From NCBI GenBank assembly GCA_037367405.1, contig JAZKJV010000607.1, positions 504,501 through 568,500 on the forward strand: a stretch of DNA of 64,000 nt, written 5' to 3'. Each line of letters starts with the position of its first letter. Within the stretch, counting starts at the first letter, position 1. The notes beneath the pieces are model-generated. The model had not been told where the DNA came from and ran no database searches. It was given only the letters and a program-made list of their open reading frames with translations. Below are positions 48,001 through 51,163 of the stretch, piece after piece. The position numbers were made by a program, and so were the translations under genes. The DNA is from Ottelia alismoides (Eukaryota; Streptophyta; Magnoliopsida; Alismatales; Hydrocharitaceae).

Positions 48001-48840
48001 TACCTAGTCGATGCTCGGCTTCACCCAAATTGGTTTCCTTTTCTATCAAGAAAAAAAAGGTGGTCAATCATCTCCATTCCCTCCTCACTAGAGGGCATAT
48101 CCCATAGTTTCTCCTCGCTTCTACCACCTCATATTAATTTATGTGTCATCTCCATTAGTACCTCCTACCCCTTAAAAGAATTAACCAAAGTATTTATAAG
48201 CATTCTTCCCGACTCCTATTTGTTATTAGCTTTATCGTTGTCATGTATGTTACTTCCCTTACATTGAACCATAATCCATTTACTCCTTATTGGTTCTACT
48301 TAGTCAAAAACCTTTACATTCAGGGACTCCTTCCACGACTCGTGCTTCCTATTGAGGACTTGGTTGGTCCATGTAGACCTATATTAGGTGACTCGATTTC
48401 AAGATTTACTAATTATATATGTAATACTTTTTTATTTTTAAATAGTAATGAATGTAAAATCAAATATTCTTGATTTCTCTGATGAGTATTATTCAGTTTC
48501 ATGCAGCTGAATATCAGGTATTGATTTTCACGTCATTGATTTTGAAGTTTATATAATGTTATCTTGCTGTAAAATTGAAGTAATTTGTCATTAACATTTG
48601 ATTAAATTCTGAATATTTCTTCTATTATGAGGGGTCCACATTTTTTTTCTTCATAGTTGGTCACGGTTAAACACACCTTTTTTAAGTCTTTTATCTTTTT
48701 TCTCTTTGTGTTCTTGGATCCATGATTTCCTTTTTAACAATGTTGTATATTGAGAAAGAACTTTTATTGCTTCATGTAGGAAACGGTCATGCAACGATCA
48801 CTGCATGGTTTTGAATTGGAGCCACTGAAAAGGCATCGAA
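1..48840 (+). CDS. IPI1/TEX10-like ARM-repeat protein gene (5' part, seven exons, incomplete at both ends)
   Basis: The exons 1-27, 115-187, 275-397, 15801-15970, 31396-31545, 42146-42292 and 48780-48840 join in phase without a stop and give about 250 residues. The protein begins with a basic segment ([13 protein letters not shown]), then [47 protein letters not shown], and ARM/HEAT-type helices ([50 protein letters not shown]). This order is that of plant homologues of yeast Ipi1 and animal TEX10, nuclear proteins of the Rix1 complex that acts on pre-60S particles. That role is family knowledge; the homology rests on recognising the motifs. The start codon lies left of the window and the C-terminal half is missing or to the right. 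Four introns of about 6.5 to 15.4 kb are packed with transposons. Exon 7 is the least certain part. Confidence 0.82.
115..187 (+). CDS. Host gene exon 2
   Basis: The acceptor is CCCTAG at 109-114. The exon reads [24 protein letters not shown] plus one base. The donor is placed at 188 (GTATTA) because this keeps the frame into exon 3 and gives a Ser codon across the junction. A competing GT at 186 would break the frame. Confidence 0.75.
275..397 (+). CDS. Host gene exon 3
   Basis: The acceptor is GGACAG at 269-274 and the donor is a consensus GTAAGT at 398. The exon reads [39 protein letters not shown], the conserved entry into the first ARM-type helices. It precedes a 15.4 kb intron. Confidence 0.8.
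398..1269. other. Start of intron 3, no gene
   Basis: No supported coding sequence. A short stretch around 640-720 with GGGT/ACCC-rich inverted motifs looks like MITE debris but its ends cannot be placed. Confidence 0.4.
1270..1640. repeat. Decayed copy of the MITE family at 28076-28554
   Basis: Blocks such as ATATCCT.AAAGAAT, repeated GGATATG-like motifs and a terminal GCGGATGCCA stretch align by eye with the interior of the hAT-type MITE at 28076-28554. The ends and target duplication are not recognisable. Confidence 0.35.
1785..3535. mobile_element. ATATCG-rich hAT-like element, copy A, interrupted by an L1
   Basis: Both ends consist of self-complementary GATATCGATATC-like runs. The right end (CAAGGTTTGAAATA when read inward) matches the terminus of copy B at 10555-11627. 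Internal blocks shared with copy B include GATTTTGCTTTTGTATCTACTC followed by CATTAAAAACATGTTATGAT-like sequence and TGCATACATATAT. An L1 fragment (2812-3381) interrupts it, and the flanks of that insertion line up with contiguous sequence in copy B. No transposase was found, so it is non-autonomous. Confidence 0.5.
2812..3381 (+). mobile_element. 5'-truncated L1 LINE with zinc-binding C-terminus
   Basis: A frame at 2819-3259 carries the plant LINE 'zf-RVT' pattern: [18 protein letters not shown], a basic segment, then [21 protein letters not shown]. Downstream are a 3' UTR (GGTGGACACCTAAGC) and a short A-tract at 3374-3381. Only the last part of ORF2 remains. It lies inside ATATCG element A. 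Confidence 0.75.
3536..4286. other. Intron sequence without recognisable gene or repeat
   Basis: AT-rich with no coding frame of note. I see nothing assignable between the ATATCG element and the RTE tail. Confidence 0.4.
4483..4685 (+). pseudogene. L1 ORF1 C-terminal remnant
   Basis: About 67 codons remain open, including [20 protein letters not shown] and [17 protein letters not shown], ending in TGA at 4683-4685. The rest of ORF1 was lost by 5' truncation. The stop overlaps the ORF2 start as ATGA (4682-4685). Confidence 0.6.
4682..8180 (+). pseudogene. L1 ORF2 (endonuclease, reverse transcriptase, zinc-binding end), frameshifted
   Basis: The start [20 protein letters not shown] is the usual N-terminus of plant L1 apurinic-type endonucleases. 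[18 protein letters not shown] and SDHTPVLW follow in shifted frames to ~5620. The RT follows (5651-6800): [55 protein letters not shown]. The catalytic position reads LQYVEES (6727-6747) where the family has FADD, so the enzyme would be inactive. A zinc-binding segment ([20 protein letters not shown]) ends near 7896, and [12 protein letters not shown] C-terminal sequence runs to ~8180. At least four frameshifts or stops are present. Confidence 0.85.
8412..9313 (-). pseudogene. RTE endonuclease domain remnant
   Basis: Reading right to left: [21 protein letters not shown]-type helix, [19 protein letters not shown], a core strand, [17 protein letters not shown] (around 8650-8700) and [13 protein letters not shown]. 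This is the endonuclease of RTE-clade elements, often mis-annotated as craniofacial development protein 2. It aligns with 51361-52060 on the + strand and carries stops and small indels. Confidence 0.8.
9534..9807. repeat. Two-copy tandem repeat, period ~137 bp
   Basis: TGAGTTATCACATAAATATC begins both at 9534 and 9671, and the two units align through GTCAGAGCAC near 9660 and 9797 with about 20 differences. The minus strand is open across both units, probably by chance or as a copia-leader remnant. Confidence 0.7.
9867..10424. mobile_element. hAT-type MITE with 8-bp target duplication
   Basis: The ends are TAGGGCTGTCAG and, read inward from the right, TAGAGATGTAAACGAGCC. CTCGTCAA (9859-9866) and CTCATCAA (10425-10432) flank it with 7 of 8 bases matching. 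The interior has the GTTCGGCTCG / CGAACCGAACC inverted motifs common in plant hAT-derived MITEs. There is no coding capacity. Confidence 0.75.
10555..11627. mobile_element. ATATCG-rich hAT-like element, copy B
   Basis: Terminal GATATCGACCGATATC-type palindromic runs occur at both ends; the right end read inward is CAAGGATTGATATACCGATA. The interior aligns with copy A (1785-3535 without its L1): CTCACAGTATTAAAAACATA, CTGCATACATATAT, GTGATATAATG. There is no transposase frame. Confidence 0.5.
11628..13019. other. Intron 3 sequence without recognised gene
   Basis: An open minus-strand stretch at 12342-12593 (83 codons, containing [19 protein letters not shown]) matches nothing I recognise. The rest is AT-rich. 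No repeat boundaries seen. Confidence 0.35.
13867..14777. mobile_element. hAT-type MITE, GCTCGAG-rich ends, with target duplication
   Basis: The left end reads TTAGGGCTAGCTATTGAG and the right end read inward TTGAGCTGGCTATCGAG. GTTGGGT flanks both sides (13860-13866, 14778-14784). The outer ~150 bp on each side are runs of GAGCTCGA / CTCGATAA motifs and the middle is AT-rich. There is no ORF of note. Confidence 0.65.
14488..14585 (+). repeat. Possible tRNA-derived SINE head
   Basis: GTGGCGTACTGGTAAGG resembles a pol III A box and GTGGTTCGAACCTAGG at about 14540-14555 is a good B box, spaced as in tRNA-derived SINEs. No target duplication or 3' end could be defined, so this may be a fragment inside the MITE. 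Confidence 0.4.
15101..15800. other. End of intron 3
   Basis: A 79-codon open stretch (15251-15490) has no recognised similarity. A pyrimidine-rich run (15640-15800) leads into the exon 4 acceptor. Confidence 0.4.
15801..15970 (+). CDS. Host gene exon 4
   Basis: The acceptor follows TTTTCACGAAG, and the exon ends at GAG before GTGCCC. It reads [20 protein letters not shown], then [19 protein letters not shown] and [15 protein letters not shown], two ARM/HEAT-type helical pairs. Two bases complete the split Ser codon from exon 3 and the exon ends in phase 0. Confidence 0.85.
16231..16693 (-). repeat. 3' LTR of the minus-strand non-autonomous element
   Basis: TG...CA ends with inverted tips TGATGCAG/CTGCATCA. 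Pairs with 17931-18392. Confidence 0.88.
16708..17778 (-). CDS. Gag-like, proline-rich ORF of the non-autonomous LTR element
   Basis: The frame is open for 356 codons and fills most of the interior. The first ~45 residues ([20 protein letters not shown]) look like the N-terminal coiled segment that opens gag in many Ty3-type plant elements. Residues ~60-240 are extremely proline/serine/arginine rich. The last ~95 residues are different again ([40 protein letters not shown]) and end at GDEF just before the polypurine tract. I do not recognise the C-terminal part; it may be captured host sequence. No CCHC knuckle or protease motif is visible. Translation could begin upstream in the same frame, since no stop separates the ATG from the preceding basic segment. 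Confidence 0.55.
   Translation of the reverse strand: MLRDLQTTFHSYFRELMADFATLRAAQSKPPTTEAVVPSFDEESLTVEEDSPDVQHLPGLIPPPESIPSHPPAVPALPKLPQVPSLPSSSTTPPVLIPEALSFPQPTPPLSPCYVPLPLTLTPPLRRLSPSRTASHLPHSPSLLDSPYPGRSPCAPPPRHLPILRLPPLPRPIPGSPPTRALLATTPPPHRHYPSRQHPSSSPRPHLPCGPASAPCHGHRRTRRHRPWPPSPRPCHRLCPPFPSCRCRRIKGEGTLTMRDASSIGFPKLRGDIFWKTYRKPPPPKIIYQWGQLEDISCYGIFLSEWVEHLQPCPSVKRNYKRNMEKDQIGEFGSMVSTSTSPSRERRSNNSSGDEF
17931..18392 (-). repeat. 5' LTR of the minus-strand non-autonomous element
   Basis: Direct copy of 16231-16693. On the minus strand it contains TATAAA at the expected promoter position (compare TTTATATAGG near 18162) and is followed by the tRNA primer-binding site. Confidence 0.88.
18636..18950. 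repeat. First unit of a ~315-bp tandem duplication later split by copia 1
   Basis: TATGTACACGAGGCGCATAG-type sequence here recurs at 18955-19043, and the continuation (CTGTGGCATAAAAGCCTTGA ... CCTTGATTTGGCTCTAATGA) recurs at 26591-26800 on the other side of copia 1. The second unit was therefore complete before copia 1 entered it. The sequence is part of the antisense L1 ORF1 remnant. Confidence 0.75.
19044..19187 (+). repeat. Copia 1 5' LTR
   Basis: TGTAGAGATATAG...CCCAACA, with CCTATATAAGAGAG as TATA region. The 3' partner is 26460-26585. Confidence 0.9.
19188..19200 (+). promoter_or_regulatory. Copia 1 primer-binding site
   Basis: TGGTATCAGAGCG is complementary to the 3' end of initiator Met-tRNA and starts right at the LTR end. 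Confidence 0.9.
19652..20823 (+). pseudogene. Copia 1 gag (UBN2-type) with degraded zinc knuckle
   Basis: ATG at 19652 opens [17 protein letters not shown]; after the LINE-tail insertion the frame resumes with [34 protein letters not shown] and [18 protein letters not shown]. An RGRG-rich stretch and [14 protein letters not shown] follow; the family knuckle is C-x2-C-x4-H-x4-C and one cysteine is changed. There are stops after DDAYANV and after LDPEY. Confidence 0.8.
19720..19828 (-). mobile_element. L1 3' tail fragment inserted in copia 1 gag
   Basis: A T-run (poly-A of the minus strand) begins the insert; the reverse complement ends GAGTGCTTCCCCCTACC and an A-tract, like plant L1 3' UTRs. 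CCTATAGTAAAGAT (19706-19719) and CCTATAATAAAGAT (19829-19842) are a 14-bp target duplication with one mismatch. Confidence 0.75.
20824..21176 (+). pseudogene. Copia 1 protease/integrase N-terminal remnant
   Basis: In shifted frames: [13 protein letters not shown] protease C-terminus, [11 protein letters not shown], a YRLVRTPF strand and HLRF, the integrase zinc-finger start. The catalytic DSGATHH seen in copia 2 is missing here. It is cut at 21177 by the antisense copia. Confidence 0.7.
21182..21330 (-). repeat. 3' LTR of nested antisense copia
   Basis: Plus-strand tips TGTTAGAG and TTCTACA. Direct copy of 23019-23167. Confidence 0.92.
21338..22822 (-). CDS. Copia RT-RNase H polyprotein fragment, uninterrupted ORF
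   Basis: 494 codons are open. In order: [18 protein letters not shown] (start of the copia RVT_2 domain), [46 protein letters not shown], the catalytic [11 protein letters not shown] (YVDD at 22280-22291), the connection region, then RNase H with [37 protein letters not shown] and [15 protein letters not shown], ending [11 protein letters not shown]. All the key acidic residues appear present. One in-frame TGA lies nine codons or fewer upstream of the ATG (after AMKID), so the natural polyprotein frame is just closed there. Gag, protease and integrase are missing, so any product would be RT/RNase H alone. Expression is unknown. Confidence 0.9.
   Translation of the reverse strand: MEEEMHALQSRGTWSLIPIPPGASVVSCKWVFTVKYHADGRLDRYKARLVARGFTQTYGVDYLDTFSPAARHSTLRILLSVAVVRNWTIFQLDVKNAFLYGDLQEEVYMQQPPGFAAEGETQMVCRLHKAIYGLKQSPRAWFQKLSQLIERQGFRRSNADHSLFIQKTPRGTVVVMIYVDDILVTGDDAQGIEITKSLLGSQFITKDLGTIRYFLGIEFARNAQGMVMTQRKYVTDLLGETGMTGCRPSSTPMDPSMKLYDDDTEEVDKRRYREMMGKLLYITITQPDIAFAVNRVSQFMEQPRQVHMDALYMILRYLKSSPGTGLQFRKDTDLSISACADADYAGCPRDRKSTSGFAIFIGSSLVSWKSKKQTVVARSSAESEYRAMAQASAEMMWVRAVLEDLNVDVSLPMNLQCDNQAALFIANNQAFHERTKHIEVDCHYTRDMIQKGFISTSHVSSEDQTADIFTKPLLRGPFQRCSSKLSMIDIYAPS
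23019..23167 (-). repeat. 5' LTR of nested antisense copia
   Basis: About 97% identical by eye to 21182-21330. On the minus strand the initiator Met-tRNA primer site (TGGTATCA) follows directly (23011-23018). Confidence 0.92.
23173..24350 (+). pseudogene. Copia 1 integrase remnant and proline-rich linker
   Basis: EACQL.KHH, the second half of the integrase zinc finger, appears near 23240. Core pieces follow: [13 protein letters not shown] sequence near 23510, the [12 protein letters not shown] (normally ERKHRHL) segment near 23620, and [20 protein letters not shown] (23643 on). A CCACCA-rich run at 24040-24110 encodes the proline linker before RT. Confidence 0.75.
24369..24706. repeat. 169-bp tandem duplication in copia 1 RT
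   Basis: 24369-24537 and 24538-24706 are the same sequence with about two differences. 169 is not a multiple of three, so the duplication shifts the RT frame. Confidence 0.9.
24769..25088 (+). mobile_element. 5'-truncated L1 tail with target duplication, nested in copia 1 RT
   Basis: 320 bp encoding the L1 ORF2 end ([27 protein letters not shown] stop), then the same 3' UTR as the L1 at 4483-8264 (GGTGTGGTGACTCCCATC) and an A-tract. 17-bp duplications lie at 24752-24768 and 25089-25105 with one mismatch. Confidence 0.9.
25089..26452 (+). pseudogene. Copia 1 RT-RNase H remnant
   Basis: [51 protein letters not shown] and [11 protein letters not shown] are present. Stops occur after CVTKDL, at the RNase H boundary (SLVS stop) and in SSAES. 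It ends [11 protein letters not shown] like its relatives. Confidence 0.88.
26460..26585 (+). repeat. Copia 1 3' LTR
   Basis: Matches 19052-19187; the first ~8 bases are lost (AAGTTATAGTT in place of TGTAGAGATATAGTT). Ends CCCAACA followed by ATAAC. Confidence 0.88.
26591..28075 (-). pseudogene. L1 ORF1 (gag-like) remnant, glutamine-rich
   Basis: Reading right to left: [13 protein letters not shown] and [21 protein letters not shown] (27640-27730), the plant L1 ORF1 pattern in which VDLLKP and IPKFC..C...GH....C form the nucleic-acid-binding region. Downstream are very Q-rich pieces ([18 protein letters not shown]; 26834-27268) broken by frameshifts. The knuckle histidine spacing is disturbed. 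The remnant predates copia 1, which sits in its duplicated 3' part. Confidence 0.65.
28076..28554. mobile_element. hAT-type MITE with 8-bp target duplication
   Basis: TAGGGATGCACATA at the left and TAGGGATGCAAATA read inward from the right form the termini. CTCGGAAG (28068-28075) and CTTGGAAC (28555-28562) match at 6 of 8. The interior is rich in GGATATGGATGCG-like repeats and has no coding role. Confidence 0.7.
28563..28859. other. No gene recognised
   Basis: Probably the 5' part of the antisense L1 ORF1 region interrupted by the MITE, but no motif proves it. Confidence 0.3.
28860..28985 (+). repeat. LTR remnant plus primer-binding site of the 31842-34518 family
   Basis: GGTTTCATCCCGCTCCTTAA and GTTCCACGTAAAA match the reverse complement of the LTRs at 31842 and 34193, and TGGTATCAAAAC at 28971 follows as primer site. 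Only this 5' piece was found here, in the opposite orientation. Confidence 0.65.
29057..29171 (-). mobile_element. RTE 3' end in the U6 chimera
   Basis: Reverse complement of the RTE terminus at ~54145-54257: GATCTGAATGGAGGCGAAGA, then CCGACCCTACTTAATTGTGG and the GTT tail. About 115 bp. Confidence 0.9.
29183..29262 (-). ncRNA. Truncated U6 snRNA pseudogene (3' 80 nt)
   Basis: The minus strand contains TTGGAACGATACA, AGATTAGCATGGCCCC, AAGGATGACACGCATAAATC and GAGAAATGGTCCAAATTTTTT-like sequence (T-run trimmed here), the conserved 3' four-fifths of U6. About three substitutions are seen, two of them CpG-type (TACGTAAGG for TGCGCAAGG). The 5' stem-loop is missing and no upstream sequence element or TATA box precedes it, so it is not a functional gene. 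Confidence 0.92.
29286..30925. other. Intron 4 sequence, no gene recognised
   Basis: Open stretches at 29248-29577 and 29466-29714 match nothing known to me. At ~29878-29975 a ~56-bp unit (AGGTGCCCCTCATGGGC) is repeated twice. 30050-30350 is A-rich. Confidence 0.35.
30926..31140 (-). mobile_element. 5'-truncated L1 tail, antisense
   Basis: On the minus strand [20 protein letters not shown] is the conserved end of plant L1 ORF2. A 3' UTR with GGGGGGACATCTCCGGAG and an A-tract follow at 30926-30935. The right edge is approximate. Confidence 0.75.
31396..31545 (+). CDS. Host gene exon 5
   Basis: The acceptor is TTGTTAG and the donor GTAATG. Fifty codons in phase 0 read [50 protein letters not shown]. 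The motif [14 protein letters not shown] is characteristic of plant TEX10-like proteins. Confidence 0.87.
31842..32168 (-). repeat. 3' LTR of the non-coding element
   Basis: Nearly identical to 34193-34518. The terminal CA is changed to TA. Confidence 0.9.
34193..34518 (-). repeat. 5' LTR of the non-coding element
   Basis: Adjacent primer site reads TGATACCA on the plus strand (34185-34192). Differences from the 3' LTR are few. Confidence 0.9.
34524..34859. other. No gene recognised
   Basis: Ordinary AT-rich intron sequence between the LTR element and an L1 fragment. Confidence 0.35.
34860..35700 (+). mobile_element. L1 LINE 3' fragment with zinc-binding domain
   Basis: The frame 34933-35547 contains [38 protein letters not shown] and [15 protein letters not shown], the zf-RVT pattern, with frameshifts after it. 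Upstream, blocks such as TTATATACTTTAATG and CATTTTGCTTGGAAGGA occur twice (34880-34990 versus 34950-35070), a local duplication. Short A-tracts near 35667 mark the tail. Confidence 0.75.
35701..36400. other. AT-rich intron sequence, no gene
   Basis: Nothing recognised; mostly A/T with ATAATA runs. Confidence 0.4.
36401..37468. mobile_element. hAT-type MITE, GCTCGAG-rich ends
   Basis: The left end is TAGTGGTGTC and the right end read inward TAGGGCTGTAAG. TTTACACT (36393-36400) and ATTGCACT (37469-37476) match at 6 of 8. Subterminal GAGCTCGAGCTCGG / GAGCTCATCGAGCTC motifs resemble the MITE at 13867-14777. Confidence 0.6.
37545..38395 (-). mobile_element. L1 LINE 3' fragment, antisense
   Basis: Minus-strand translation gives [17 protein letters not shown] and further on [20 protein letters not shown], the L1 RT-end and zinc-binding motifs. 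Several stops. It abuts, in opposite orientation, the L1 at 38396. Confidence 0.7.
38396..39655 (+). mobile_element. Degraded L1 LINE with RT deleted
   Basis: Scattered frames read [15 protein letters not shown] (endonuclease end), [20 protein letters not shown] and [19 protein letters not shown] (linker before RT), then directly a zinc-binding-type stretch (39180-39370). The RT core is therefore deleted. The 3' UTR has GGTTGTCTCCCCGTTTTTTG and an A-tract at 39650. Confidence 0.65.
39656..42145. other. Intron 5 distal part, no gene recognised
   Basis: A CT-rich stretch (39840-40140) is open on both strands, which argues for composition rather than coding. 41170-41400 is purine-rich. No element boundary found. 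Confidence 0.35.
42146..42292 (+). CDS. Host gene exon 6
   Basis: The acceptor is TTGACAG and the donor GTACTT. Forty-nine codons in phase 0 read [49 protein letters not shown]. This continues the family pattern of a helix, then KLK..L.GL..CLSLL. Confidence 0.85.
42293..43039. other. Start of intron 6, no gene
   Basis: Nothing recognised. Confidence 0.35.
43040..43185 (-). pseudogene. Copia protease remnant
   Basis: The minus strand reads [19 protein letters not shown], close to the LDSGASSH active-site motif of copia proteases (Gly replaced by Ser). No other domain of the element is clear on either side. Confidence 0.45.
43310..45763 (-). mobile_element. Non-autonomous Helitron
   Basis: On the minus strand it starts TCTATTACTAATACTAAAGC directly after an A, and ends with a GC hairpin (CCCGTCGTAAAGCGCGGG), a short AT spacer and CTAG directly before a T. 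These are the Helitron rules: 5' TC, 3' CTRR, hairpin ~10 nt from the end, insertion between A and T, no target duplication. A second hairpin (AGCTGGGTTTTCACCTCAGC) lies near the 5' end. No Rep/helicase domain is visible. Open stretches inside (for example 44978-45301) are not recognised. Confidence 0.75.
45764..46206. repeat. GTTCGAGTTC-rich MITE debris
   Basis: 45950-46160 has repeated GTTCGAGTT / AACTTGAAACT motifs like the subterminal parts of the hAT MITEs, but no ends can be set. Confidence 0.3.
46207..46600 (+). mobile_element. RTE 3' end fragment
   Basis: Aligns with 53860-54257: GTGCAGAGAATG, GAGGATAAGATG, GATCTGAATGGAGGCGAAAG, CGACCCTACT and GGCTTTGTTGTTGTG. About 390 bp, 5'-truncated, many substitutions. 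Confidence 0.85.
46601..47734. other. Intron 6 sequence, no gene
   Basis: Nothing recognised. 47550-47690 faintly resembles an LTR end but is not supported. Confidence 0.3.
47735..48060 (-). mobile_element. 5'-truncated L1 tail, antisense
   Basis: The minus strand reads [21 protein letters not shown], the L1 ORF2 C-terminal motif, followed by a 3' UTR with GAACTTTGGTTGTTTCCCCC. Confidence 0.7.
48780..48840 (+). CDS. Probable host gene exon 7
   Basis: A pyrimidine-rich tract and TGTAG precede the exon, and GTATGT follows it. The sequence [20 protein letters not shown] is in phase with exon 6 and resembles the family's short LHAFE-type segment after the CLSLL helix. Its 3' end lies inside a tandem duplication starting at 48821. 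It is short and rests on weak similarity plus good splice signals. Confidence 0.5.
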
Positions 48841-49492
48841 GTATGTGAACATTTTAGGCTTCTATCACCGAGTTATTATTATCTCTGCTTTTTATGAAAC
48901 CTGTGTATGCACCATAATCCCACACTACACTTGTGCATACACCTCACAAAAGGCATGCGGAATGTTCACAAGTCACAACCATCATCCTGTTGCTTTCTTA
49001 ATCATATTTTTTCTTGTGTATGCTTGATTGTACTTATTCACAAGAGTTATTATTAAAACAATAATAGAAGGAAACTGTGAAAATTTTCAACATCTCTTGA
49101 TATTGTAAGAATGCTTCTGGGATTCTGGATTTTATTACCTCTTTGCAAAGGGTTTAGGGTTTTGCCACTGAAAAAGCGTCGGAGTATTTTGGACATTTTA
49201 GGCTTCTGGCACAGAGTTGTTACTATCCATGATTTTTACAATACCTGCGTATGCACCATAAACCCACACATACGGCTATGCATATACCAAACACAAAGGC
49301 GTGTAGAATGTTCACAACCATCATCCTGTTGCTTTCTTTATCGTAATTTTTCTTGTGTATGCTAGATTGTACTTATTCAGATGAGATTATTAAATTAATA
49401 GCACACGGGAACTGCGAACTTATTCAACATCTCCTGATATTGTAAGAATGCTTCTGGGCTTATGGACTCTATTACTTCTGTCCAAAGGTGCC
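48821..49492. repeat. ~343-bp tandem duplication beginning inside exon 7
   Basis: GCCACTGAAAA starts both units (48821 and 49164). Shared blocks include ACATTTTAGGCTTCT, GTATGCACCATAA, ACCATCATCCTGTTGCTTTC and GATATTGTAAGAATGCTTCT. Divergence is about 20%, so it is old. The second unit carries a copy of the exon 7 3' end and an altered donor (GGAGTATTTT for GAAGTATGTG). Confidence 0.85.
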
Positions 49493-49531
49493 AACTGAGC
49501 CAGACAGTTGCTTGCTGCTGAGTAGGTGCAT

Positions 49532-49720
49532 GAATGGTCTGGTGGTAGTGCAGTGTGTCTACCACCTAAAAGATCAGGGTTCAAATCTCTTTGTGGGGGC
49601 TGCGTTAGGTAATCAAGGATCAGAGTAAAGAATAGTTGGATCCTTCAACATGGATTTCAGCAAGAATCCATTGTTGCCGACCCTACTTGAAGTGGGAGAA
49701 GGCTTCGCCAATTTTTTTAA
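49532..49720 (+). mobile_element. tRNA-derived SINE with RTE-like 3' end and target duplication
   Basis: The head has an A-box-like TGGTCTGGTGGTAGTG and B box GGTTCAAATCT (49579-49589). The tail CCGACCCTACTTGAAGTGGG-AGAAGGCTT corresponds to the RTE end CCGACCCTACTTAATTGTGG. It ends in a T7 run. TAGGTGCAT flanks both sides (49523-49531, 49721-49729). It resembles the Au-type SINE layout of plants. Confidence 0.7.
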
Positions 49721-49729
49721 TAGGTGCAT

Positions 49730-50829
49730 TGAGTTTTGGATGAGCTTAATTGATTTCTTTCCAAGAGTGGCCCATAATTCCTTTAACATTGTCACCATGA
49801 TGAAACAAAGAGATTTTTTTCTTTTTATTTCCAGTAAATTTCAATGGGTTATCATGATGGTTGAGCATGGTTCCATGAGATGGAGAAGTTTGTAACTTTT
49901 AAGTGTATGACTTTATTTAGATCTGATTTAAGCTAGCGAGCGAAGTATAACACTTCTCCCTTGATCTGCCACCCCCGCTAAAAACTTGCCACAATGGATC
50001 CAAAATATTGCGTCCTTCCATCAAATATGCCACACATTAAATCTACTCTAAACCTATAGGATACCTCTGAATATCAGTATCTTACTTGTTGCATGAGTTT
50101 TCCTCTGGGCAATTGTTGATTATTTGATTAAAATGATACTAAATCTTTGAAGCGTGAATGCTTCTCTGAGTGTCCTTGCTGTCTCATCTTTGAGGAGTCC
50201 CCATAGAAGCCAAAATTTAGAATAACTGATGAGCCTAATGCGTAGATAATGTTTTTTCCCTTCTGATTTAGCTCTTTCAAGCGGTTCTCCTGATTCTAGG
50301 ATTGATTCTTATTGGTCAATTCCACTCCTTGCTTCTATGTGGCTGTATGTTATTCACAGGTGACCAATGCTCCTGCCCGTGACCAAATAACCTCCGTATG
50401 GATGAATGTTATGATCCCTTCTCTGCCTCAATTTTATGGTTGCGTTGTTGCTAATTTTGAGGACCGTCTCATCTGAACCCAATTCCCCCATTTTTGCACT
50501 GTTTTAGCTAAAGCTTGGAGAGGATCTTTCTAGGGAGCCATGCCATTATGGACTTTTCCAACTTCGCCATAGGTTGAAACTATCACTACTGGAGGGGAGC
50601 TGTGCAGAAGCTTTAAAGGGATAATGAGAGGTTAATGTAGAGATGGTGTGGCTTTCTCCAACAAGCATATTTGGCTTGATATCCGAATCGAAGGACCTCT
50701 ATAAATTGCTTATCAACTTCAACTTGCAAAGTAATAATGACCTACTCCCTTCCAAAAAAATTGGCCTACAGTTTGACCAACTAGAAAAATGGTCATTACT
50801 AGCTTGATGGGTTGCTCAACTATTGAAGC
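49730..50829. other. No gene recognised; possible L1 endonuclease debris
   Basis: 50361-50480 is open (VTNAPARDQITSVWMNVM, LPQFYGCVV) and faintly like an L1 endonuclease strand. No exon of the host gene could be supported here. Confidence 0.3.
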
Positions 50830-51163
50830 AATTTTTCGGAGTAACTGAAAACCAATTCGGATTCATGCCAGGTCGCTTACCTACCGAAGCTATCCACTTG
50901 TTAAGGAGTACAATGGAGATTTGTAGAGCCAAAGAGAAGAAATGATTTTTATTGATTGGAGAAAGCTTATGATTCTTGGCCGGTTCCAAGCCCGGGTAAA
51001 TGAGGAGGGTTGCGCGTTAGGTAGCCGACAACACTTAAATAGTGTTCTTAAAGTTCTTCTAAGAACACTATTTATGAATTTGTCTCGAAACCGTTCGGAT
51101 CTTTTAAACATGGATTTAAGCAAACATACAGATTTCGTTGGGGCATTCCCTACTTGCGACGCG

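Noticed and set aside
50361..50480. Further exon of the host gene (VTNAPARDQITSVW...)
   Set aside because: Although preceded by TTCACAG, it ends in a stop, has no similarity to TEX10-like proteins that I recognise, and faintly resembles an L1 endonuclease.
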